From the IMG/VR virus record IMGVR_UViG_3300015371_000117, positions 1 through 32,177 of that record: a DNA stretch of 32,177 nucleotides, one strand, 5' to 3'. The notes below the pieces were generated by a model. It did no database searches. It was given only the letters and a program-made list of their open reading frames with translations, and had not been told where the DNA came from. Positions 27,033 to 32,177 of this stretch are shown one piece after another. The stretch's first letter is position 1. Every line of letters starts with the position of its first letter. Position numbers and translations under genes: made by a program. The DNA comes from a virus.

Positions 27033-27806
27033 ATGACAAGTACCGAACTGGCACCGTCCCTGCCCAACCCGGTGTATGCGCCGGAGGAGACCACCGCAGA
27101 GGACATCAGCCTGCCCCGCATCAAGGTCGGGGAGAACCAGTCGGATCGCGTCGGCAACAAGAAGGACCCGGTGTTCTACGGGGACATCTTCACCGAGACG
27201 AGCAACGACGATCCGTCGCCGACCGTCCTCGCCAAGGGTGGCGATGGCGTCGGAGACGTGACGGACCCGCCGATCCTGTTCTACATGCTGGCGCCCGTGC
27301 GGATCAGCTACTCGTGGAACGACAAGGACTCGAACGAGTTCGTCGTCGCAGGGTCCAAGGACCCGCGCACCATCGCCCAGCTCGAAGCGTTCGGGCACAA
27401 GGGCAGCGACAAGTGGATTCCCCGTAAGGGCTACAACCTGCTCGTTGCCCTGCCGGAGTTCCCGGACGAGTCCACCGCGCGGCAGGTGCCTTTCAAGCTG
27501 CTGCTCAAGGGGATGTCGTCGCAGGCGTACCGGCACCTCGACACAGAGCTGCGCAAGTCAGGCGCAGACGCCGGGGGCTACTGGAACATCCCGTTCCACC
27601 TCACCGCCAAGCAGTCGAAGAAGGGGACGTACAACTTCAACGTCTGGCAGGTGGCGAGGGCGGACATCCCGGACAAGCTAGCGGCGGAGTACCGGCCGTT
27701 GGTGGAGGGGTTGGTCGGACCGGCGTGCGACATCGCGCTGTCGGCCTCGGCCATCGACTCCACGTCCGCACCGGCCGTGGCAACCGACGCTCCGAGCATC
27801 GACTGA
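27033..27806 (+). CDS. Putative single-stranded DNA-binding protein, 257 aa
   Basis: Own ribosome-binding site AGAGAGGAG. The centre is beta-rich with aromatic residues (ILFYMLAPVRISYSWNDKDS and GGYWNIPFHLTAKQSKKGTY), consistent with an OB-type fold; the C-terminus is an acidic/Ser-Thr-Ala-rich tail, as in SSBs. It lies two genes upstream of the DNA polymerase, where phages often encode an SSB. No sequence motif proves this; a structural or recombination accessory role is possible. Confidence 0.45.
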   Translation: MTSTELAPSLPNPVYAPEETTAEDISLPRIKVGENQSDRVGNKKDPVFYGDIFTETSNDDPSPTVLAKGGDGVGDVTDPPILFYMLAPVRISYSWNDKDSNEFVVAGSKDPRTIAQLEAFGHKGSDKWIPRKGYNLLVALPEFPDESTARQVPFKLLLKGMSSQAYRHLDTELRKSGADAGGYWNIPFHLTAKQSKKGTYNFNVWQVARADIPDKLAAEYRPLVEGLVGPACDIALSASAIDSTSAPAVATDAPSID

Positions 27807-28024
27807 TGCCGTCCAAGGTCTACAGCTCAGAGGACAAGGGCACCAAGGCATTCGCAGGTGAGAGTGTCTTCAACGACCCGCAGTTCGCAGTGTTCGATGT
27901 GGCGTTCCGTGAGTGGGGCGGTTTCCCTAGCCCGGACGAGAAGTACATCGTGGTAGACACCGAGAACGAGACGGCGTGCGTGGTTCAGGTGAACGGCGCA
28001 GACGCGGAAGTTGCCTCGCTATAG
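27806..28024 (+). CDS. Unknown protein, 72 aa
   Basis: Starts MPSKVYSSEDKGTKAFAGES in a TGATG overlap with the previous gene; directly abuts the polymerase gene. Alpha/beta pattern with EKYIVVDTENETACVVQVNG. Could bind the polymerase or SSB, by position only. Confidence 0.55.
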   Translation: MPSKVYSSEDKGTKAFAGESVFNDPQFAVFDVAFREWGGFPSPDEKYIVVDTENETACVVQVNGADAEVASL

Positions 28025-29872
28025 ATGCCTAAGCTACCCGACAACTCACTCGGCTTCGACACCGAGACGCTGGGCCTGCGGCCCTACCGAGGGGAGACTG
28101 CGTTCCTCGGTACCTGGGCCGACGAGGACAAGGAGTACGTCGGGCCGCTCGTAGGAGAGCGCGCTGACGAGGGCAGACCAGCCTACGTCAGCGCGCTCCA
28201 GAGCGCCGACTGCCTCGTAGCGCACAACCTCAAGTTCGACGCGCACCAGACCGCTGTGACGGTGGGCGAGAACATCTTCGAGTACGGCTGTGAGCTGCAC
28301 GACACGGACCTGATGTCGCGCGTGCTGATGCCCGAGGGCCAGCGCAAGGACCGTGGGGGCCACGGCCTCAAGAACCTTTCGACGGTGTTCCTGCGCGCGG
28401 ATGCGAAGGACGCTGAGGACAAGATCAAGGAGATCGCTAAGAACGTACTAGGCCGGAAGTCGCTGAAAGAGGGTGGGGCCTACTACGATGTGTGGCGCGC
28501 CTACCCTGATGCGATGGAGCAGTACGCACTGCTCGACGCGCGCTACACGTACGACCTGGCGAAGCAGTTCCTGCCTCAGTTCGACAACGACGCACGGCTG
28601 TGGGACCTGTACAACCTGGAGCGCGACGTGCAGCGTGTGCTCTACTACGCCGAGGCAAAGGGCGTGCGGGTGGACCAAGAGGCCGTCGAGCGAGTGGACA
28701 AGGAGTACGTCGGGCGCTTGGCAGCGGCCCGCGACCACTGCAACGAGCATCTCGGCTTCATCCCCGAGGGCGAGGGCAACGAGGAGCGCCTACGCGACGC
28801 GCTGCTGAAGGCAGGCGTGGAGCTGACGGAGGAGACCCCAACCGGCGACCTGGCTACCAACGCCCGCGCACTCGCCCGCTTCAAGGACAACCCGGCCGTC
28901 AGCGCCCTGTTCGAGTACCGGCGCGTGCTCAAGTTCATGACCACGTACATCGAGCCGCTGATGGAGGTGGACGTGGTGCACCCGGACTTCCAGCAGGCGG
29001 AGGCGTGGACCGGCCGCATGAGCTGCCGCAACCCGAACATGCAGAACCTGCCAAAGCGCAGCGACAAGGCCGACGCCACCGAGTTGCGCATGCGCTCGAT
29101 GTTCGTGCCGCGCGAGGATCACTACTTCGTGGTGGCCGACTACAAGAGCATCGAGCCGCGCATCCTGGCGTGGTACCTGGGTGTGCCGGACTACCGCAAG
29201 GTCGTGGACGAGGACCGCACCTACGAGCTGGCGTGCGCCGCCGCATGGGGCCACCTCAGTGAGGAGCACGCCGACCCGGACTCGTACGCCAAGGGCGGGC
29301 CGCTGGAGGAGCTGCGCGGGGTTGGCAAGCTGATCTACCTGTCCATCTGTTACGGCGGAGGTGGCGGCGTCGTACGCGACAACATCAACCAGAACGCGCC
29401 GCCCGAGTACCACCTCGACCTGGATTGGGTGAAGGACCCCACCAACAAGTACGACACGCCGCACGACTCGCAGGAGCTGAAGAAGCGGATCGTCGCCAGC
29501 ATCCCGGGCTTCGGGACCTGGAACAGCGGCCTGCGTGGGCGCGTCGAGGGCAAGATCAAGAACGAGGGCTTCGTGCGCACGCTGCTGGGCCGCAAGCAGA
29601 TCGTGGACCCGGACAAGAAGTACGTGGGCCTGAACGCGCTGATCCAAGGGTCCGCCGCCGACATCATGAAGAAGGCGGCGGTGAACCTAGACCAGCTCGA
29701 AGGGCAGCCGCTGCTGTTCGTCCACGACGAGGTGGTCATGGAGTACCCGAAGGACTACGACCCGCAGAAGGCGCAGGCCGAGGTGATCGAAGCGATGGAG
29801 AGCGCCTACGACCTGGACCCGCCGCTGCGCGTCGATGCCAGCGTCACGGAGGTGAGCTATGCACACGCCTAA
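28025..29872 (+). CDS. DNA polymerase I-type (family A) replicative polymerase with 3'-5' exonuclease
   Basis: 615 aa. The exonuclease has motif I DTET (Asp12, Glu14), motif II HNLKFD (67-72) and motif III YALLDARYTYD (167-177, Asp171). No 5'-3' exonuclease domain. The polymerase has motif A VVADYKSIEPR (Asp372, Glu377), motif B R431-x3-K435-x3-Leu439-x3-Y443-G, and motif C VHDEV (His567-Asp568-Glu569). Motif B residue 439 aligns with E. coli Phe762, so the enzyme belongs to the Leu762 viral group. The start ATG abuts the preceding stop. Next genes are overlapping. This is the fork polymerase. Confidence 0.93.
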   Translation: MPKLPDNSLGFDTETLGLRPYRGETAFLGTWADEDKEYVGPLVGERADEGRPAYVSALQSADCLVAHNLKFDAHQTAVTVGENIFEYGCELHDTDLMSRVLMPEGQRKDRGGHGLKNLSTVFLRADAKDAEDKIKEIAKNVLGRKSLKEGGAYYDVWRAYPDAMEQYALLDARYTYDLAKQFLPQFDNDARLWDLYNLERDVQRVLYYAEAKGVRVDQEAVERVDKEYVGRLAAARDHCNEHLGFIPEGEGNEERLRDALLKAGVELTEETPTGDLATNARALARFKDNPAVSALFEYRRVLKFMTTYIEPLMEVDVVHPDFQQAEAWTGRMSCRNPNMQNLPKRSDKADATELRMRSMFVPREDHYFVVADYKSIEPRILAWYLGVPDYRKVVDEDRTYELACAAAWGHLSEEHADPDSYAKGGPLEELRGVGKLIYLSICYGGGGGVVRDNINQNAPPEYHLDLDWVKDPTNKYDTPHDSQELKKRIVASIPGFGTWNSGLRGRVEGKIKNEGFVRTLLGRKQIVDPDKKYVGLNALIQGSAADIMKKAAVNLDQLEGQPLLFVHDEVVMEYPKDYDPQKAQAEVIEAMESAYDLDPPLRVDASVTEVSYAHA

Positions 29873-30455
29873 TGGGGTACAATCAGGTCATGAGTCTCGT
29901 ATGGGTACTTCTGATCATCCTGTTGGTGGTACTGATCCTGGGCGTAGGGTCGCGCGGCCGCTGGTAAGCCGGTACCGCGTAGTCTTCTTCGACCCAGGCG
30001 ACCGCCGCACCGGCGTCGCCACTGCCACCGTGTCACCGGGACGCCTGACCAAGGTCAAGGCGTTCGTCATGGACCCTAAGGAGGCCGTGCTGTGGCTGGC
30101 CAGCCAGCAGGGTCTGGCGCTGGCGCTCGCGCACGGCCAGGACCGTGAGTTCGACGTGATCGGCTACGAGACCTGGCGCCCGCGCCCAGTGAACGGCTCG
30201 ATGGACTGGATTCAGGGCAACCCTCTGATCGCTGCCGGAGGGGTGCACCAGATCAGGCTGCTGGGGTGGCTCAGTGGCGCGACGCTGCGCGGCCAGGGGC
30301 CGGACATGAAGGCTGCGGCCTTCGAGCAGATCGACTCCGGCATGCCCGGCACGGCGATCCTGAAGCGTCGCATCCGCAGCTCCAACGAGCAGCACGACAA
30401 GGACGCGCTCGCGCACTTGTGGGCGTACTACCGCGACCACTGGAGGAACTCATGA
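29859..30455 (+). CDS. RuvC-like Holliday junction resolvase
   Basis: 198 aa. RNase H-like fold: first acidic motif VVFFDPGDRRTGVA (Asp near residue 44, D-P-G-x-x-x-T-G), middle Glu in IGYETWRP, and C-terminal NEQHDKDALAHLWAYY (D-x-x-D-A). RuvC-type enzymes cleave four-way junctions before packaging. The start is unclear. The ATG at 29859 has an excellent GGAGGTG 5 nt upstream, inside the polymerase end, but the first 34 residues look like an out-of-frame reading of a small membrane ORF in another frame. The only alternatives are ATG 29901 or an unlikely CTG at 29961. Confidence 0.75.
   Translation: MHTPNGVQSGHESRMGTSDHPVGGTDPGRRVARPLVSRYRVVFFDPGDRRTGVATATVSPGRLTKVKAFVMDPKEAVLWLASQQGLALALAHGQDREFDVIGYETWRPRPVNGSMDWIQGNPLIAAGGVHQIRLLGWLSGATLRGQGPDMKAAAFEQIDSGMPGTAILKRRIRSSNEQHDKDALAHLWAYYRDHWRNS
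29878..29883 (+). promoter_or_regulatory. -10 box TACAAT, 6 nt before the nested membrane ORF
   Basis: GGGG-TACAAT-CAGGTC-ATG, very close to the first rightward promoter (GGGG-TACAAC-TCAGCC-ATG). No Shine-Dalgarno sequence precedes the ORF. Confidence 0.5.
29890..29967 (+). CDS. Nested membrane micropeptide, 25 aa
   Basis: MSLVWVLLIILLVVLILGVG then a basic tail (GSRGRW): an almost pure transmembrane helix with C-terminal positive charge, encoded in a different frame inside the 5' part of the RuvC-like ORF. The TACAAT box at the leaderless spacing precedes it. Its codon choice retains GC bias at wobble positions. The stop is just before the clear RuvC domain begins. I think this ORF is the real gene here and the RuvC N-terminal extension is its shadow, but both may be made. 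Confidence 0.5.
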   Translation: MSLVWVLLIILLVVLILGVGSRGRW

Positions 30456-30523
30456 TTTGCTGGCATTGGTGGCGGTTCTCGTATAGTGGCGCGGTCTGCG
30501 TGAAGTGCGGGAAGCGTCGTTGA
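30452..30523 (+). CDS. Cys/Trp-rich micropeptide, 23 aa
   Basis: MICWHWWRFSYSG then CVKCGKRR; a C-x-H ... C-x2-C arrangement that could bind a zinc ion. Coupled start (ATGA overlap with the RuvC stop) and TGATG into the next gene. Resembles the 54-aa Trp-rich protein of the left arm. Confidence 0.5.
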   Translation: MICWHWWRFSYSGAVCVKCGKRR

Positions 30524-30708
30524 TGGCTGACCTAGCGATCATCACGCTGGTGGAGACGGACGAGGGCACCATCCTCATCCAGACCAAGTTCGACCCTCCC
30601 ATGTCGCCTGACCGGGAGGACTCACCGCTGGCCGACGCCGCGTGCGTAGCCATCGGAGCTGTAAGCAACTGGGCCGCAGGACTACCACACGACGAAACGG
30701 AGGACTAA
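30523..30708 (+). CDS. Unknown protein, 61 aa
   Basis: Starts MADLAIITLVETDEGTILIQ: a strand-turn-strand opening, followed by an acidic Pro-containing loop and a helix (DAACVAIGAVSNWA). TGATG and TAATG junctions on either side. No family recognised. Confidence 0.55.
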   Translation: MADLAIITLVETDEGTILIQTKFDPPMSPDREDSPLADAACVAIGAVSNWAAGLPHDETED

Positions 30709-31259
30709 TGCCAACCACAGGGCTGAGCGGTGACCGGAAGTCGTACGTCCGCGTCGAGAACAACATCTACGAGACGGTCACAGGCCTGTACCTGGCCCGG
30801 CTGCGCTCACACGGTCACGAGAGCACGGTCTACTGTGAGACGCTGGAGGAGGCGCGCAATGCGCTGGCGGGCATGGTCACCGCGACCCGCAACCGGCGCG
30901 CCACCGAGGGCTGGTTCGACGTGGTGAAGGAGGACGGCAACGAGTGGATTGACACCCCGCCGCAGGCGTCCACGGCCATACTCACCAAGCCACGTCAGGC
31001 ACGCGAGGCGCGTGAGCGCGCCTTTATGCTACAGGAGCGCTTTAAGAAGGCTGTCCACCGTCTGCCGCCCGACTGCGTGGCGGAAGCTAAGGCCGGAGCA
31101 AGCCTATCGGCGCTCCAGTACGGCACCGGCCAGGTGCTCGTTAAGCGCGCGCTGCGCGGCCTGGACGACCTCCCGGCGTTCCTGATTGTGCCGACCGAGC
31201 CACACCCTGACCACAAGGCAGCGGTCGAGTCGCTGGGCGTGAAGGTCGTCGTTCCGTGA
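30708..31259 (+). CDS. Protein with possible AP2-like DNA-binding N-terminal segment, 183 aa
   Basis: Ribosome-binding site CGGAGG 5 nt before the ATG. Residues about 15-60 (IYETVTGLYLARLRSHGHES, then a helix EEARNALAGMV) are strand-strand-strand-helix like AP2-type domains in phage integrases and HNH proteins, but the match is by eye. The second half is basic helical (REARERAFMLQERFKKAVHR) and ends with VLVKRALRGLDDLPAFLIVP. A motif copy lies at 31046-31056. Function unknown. Confidence 0.5.
   Translation: MPTTGLSGDRKSYVRVENNIYETVTGLYLARLRSHGHESTVYCETLEEARNALAGMVTATRNRRATEGWFDVVKEDGNEWIDTPPQASTAILTKPRQAREARERAFMLQERFKKAVHRLPPDCVAEAKAGASLSALQYGTGQVLVKRALRGLDDLPAFLIVPTEPHPDHKAAVESLGVKVVVP
31046..31056 (+). 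repeat. Dispersed motif variant GAAGGCTGTCC
   Basis: Rightmost copy, sense, K-A-V frame; about 10 kb beyond the nearest other copy. Confidence 0.4.
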
Positions 31260-31852
31260 CGGTCGGAGACACCGTAGTCGAGACGTACTCCGGCCGCTGG
31301 GTGGACGTGTACGACCCGCAGCCCGAGACGATCTGTCTAGAGGACATCGCCCACGCGCTCGCCAACACGGCCCGCTACGGTGGCCACACGAGACACTTCT
31401 ACTCCGTGGCAGAGCACGCGGTGTATGTGTCGCGGCGGTTGGAGCGGCTCACGAACCACAAGGAGCTATGGTTCGTTGGCCTACACCACGACGACGCCGA
31501 GGCGTACTTGTGCGACATCCCCCGTCCGCTCAAGCCGCTGCTGGGGCCGGAGTACGCAGAGCTGACCAAGAAGATGGACGCCGCGATCTTCACCGCTATA
31601 CACATACCGTGTGTATTGGAGGACCCGCTCGACTACGAGGTAATCAAGGACGCAGACAACTGGGCGCTGTTCGTGGAGGCACGTCACCTGCTGCCGTCCA
31701 AAGGCAAGAAGTGGAACCTACAGCCCAATTACAGGATCGTCACCCCGACCTGGTTCGAGGGTGGCATGAAGCCTAAGAAGGCGGAGCGCGAGTTCCTGGC
31801 CCGTCACCACTACCTGAGAGGAGTTCTCGATGACACAGCAGACGCTGCCTGA
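31256..31852 (+). CDS. HD-domain nucleotide phosphohydrolase (YfdR-like)
   Basis: 198 aa. Metal-binding HD residues: His44/His47 region GGHTRHFYSVAEH (42-54), the HD pair LHHDDAEAYL (His77/78, Asp79/80), and a distal Asp in KDADNW (131-136). The opening TYSGRWVDVYDPQPETICLE ... IAHAL is typical of the COG1896/YfdR group, which act on deoxynucleotides or their monophosphates. GTG start coupled to the preceding stop. It is paired with a dATP/dGTP diphosphohydrolase-type gene downstream, suggesting control of the nucleotide pool. DatZ-type dATPase activity is not shown. Confidence 0.78.
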   Translation: MTVGDTVVETYSGRWVDVYDPQPETICLEDIAHALANTARYGGHTRHFYSVAEHAVYVSRRLERLTNHKELWFVGLHHDDAEAYLCDIPRPLKPLLGPEYAELTKKMDAAIFTAIHIPCVLEDPLDYEVIKDADNWALFVEARHLLPSKGKKWNLQPNYRIVTPTWFEGGMKPKKAEREFLARHHYLRGVLDDTADAA

Positions 31853-32177
31853 GGGCAGTGAGGATCGTAAGGGTGTGCCGCTGGCAGAGGGCTGCCTGGA
31901 CTACTTCCCGGCCGCGCTGGCCGAGGTGGCACGAGTGTCGAAGTTCGGCAACGACAAGCACAACCCCGGCGAGCCCATGCACCACGCGCGCGGCAAGTCG
32001 ATGGATCACGCCAACTGCATCGCCCGCCACTTGGTGGACCGAGGCCTGCGTGATCCGGACACCGGCATGCTGCACACGGCCGAGCTGGCCTGGCGCGCAC
32101 TTGCGCTGCTCCAGGAGGAGCTGGAGGCTGCCGGTGCGCCGCTGGCGCGCGGTGCCAAGCTGCCGCCCGAGACAGAC
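31830..32177 (+). CDS. dATP/dGTP diphosphohydrolase-type N-terminal domain protein (partial)
   Basis: 116 codons, truncated by the window edge. The segments LDYFPAALAEVARVSKFGND (23-42), KHNPGEPMHHARGKSMDHAN (43-62) and HTAELAWRALALLQEELE (82-99) match the N-terminal domain found in phage dATP/dGTP diphosphohydrolases and in many proteins annotated as MazG-like or of unknown function. The start has GAGAGGAG 6 nt upstream, and overlaps the HD gene by 23 nt. Together with the HD protein it may remove nucleotides or shift the dNTP balance. Confidence 0.72.
   Translation, partial: MTQQTLPEGSEDRKGVPLAEGCLDYFPAALAEVARVSKFGNDKHNPGEPMHHARGKSMDHANCIARHLVDRGLRDPDTGMLHTAELAWRALALLQEELEAAGAPLARGAKLPPETD

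Noticed and set aside
31256-32177. Firm call of a 2-aminoadenine (Z) genome pathway
   Set aside because: No PurZ is visible in the window, the HD protein looks more like the YfdR group, and the dATP/dGTP diphosphohydrolase-type domain is widespread in phages with normal DNA. Kept only as a checkable possibility.
1-32177. CRISPR array, insertion sequence, integrase or lysis genes
   Set aside because: None seen: no regularly spaced direct repeats with unique spacers, no transposase or recombinase motif, no lysin or clear holin.

Overview
The window is part of a double-stranded DNA tailed phage (or prophage) genome with high GC content. The host is probably an actinobacterium or similar high-GC Gram-positive. 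The reasons are the GC-rich codon use, the frequent GTG starts, GTGA/ATGA/TGATG junctions between nearly all genes, and several genes whose -10 box sits exactly 6 nt before the start codon with no Shine-Dalgarno sequence, as in leaderless actinobacterial mRNAs. I cannot assign a species. No integrase, lysis gene or tail gene is visible.

The genome is organised as two divergent arms. The left arm (about 11,044 down to 1) is transcribed leftwards and carries packaging and head assembly genes. In transcription order these are small zinc-binding proteins, several small virion-type proteins, a protein with an E3-binding-like domain, terminase small and large subunits, portal, a small acidic/Ala-rich protein, the scaffold, a secreted Thr-spondin-3/beta-helix protein, a 45-aa basic peptide, and the first codons of what is probably the major capsid gene.

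The 474-bp divergence region (11,045-11,518) has no convincing gene. It is full of palindromes and GTGGCACGGTG-type repeats. A 277-bp gap after the first rightward gene holds a tRNA-3'-half-like segment and another palindrome.

The right arm (11,519 to the end) is transcribed rightwards and is the early/replication arm. It starts with many very small genes, then an RIIA/RIIB-like pair, more small genes, an HNH-like protein, a Toprim/RecA-fold primase-helicase, a SNF2-type helicase, a tRNA-like element lying inside an open frame, a tail-fibre-like jelly-roll protein, a possible ssDNA-binding protein, a family A DNA polymerase with Leu at the position equivalent to E. coli 762, a RuvC-like resolvase, and at the right edge two nucleotide hydrolases (YfdR-like HD protein and a dATP/dGTP diphosphohydrolase-type domain).

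The strongest unexplained signal is a dispersed 11-mer, AAAGACTGTCC (five exact copies, and about 14 counting close variants). It is always oriented with transcription, occurs in more than one reading frame and in non-coding DNA, and so is under DNA- or RNA-level selection. A second is an 18-bp palindrome family, GTTCGA-N6-TCGAAC followed by AGTCGAA, present once before the capsid-side gene and once in the divergence region. Together with the leaderless promoters these suggest a phage-wide regulatory circuit that I cannot match to a named system.
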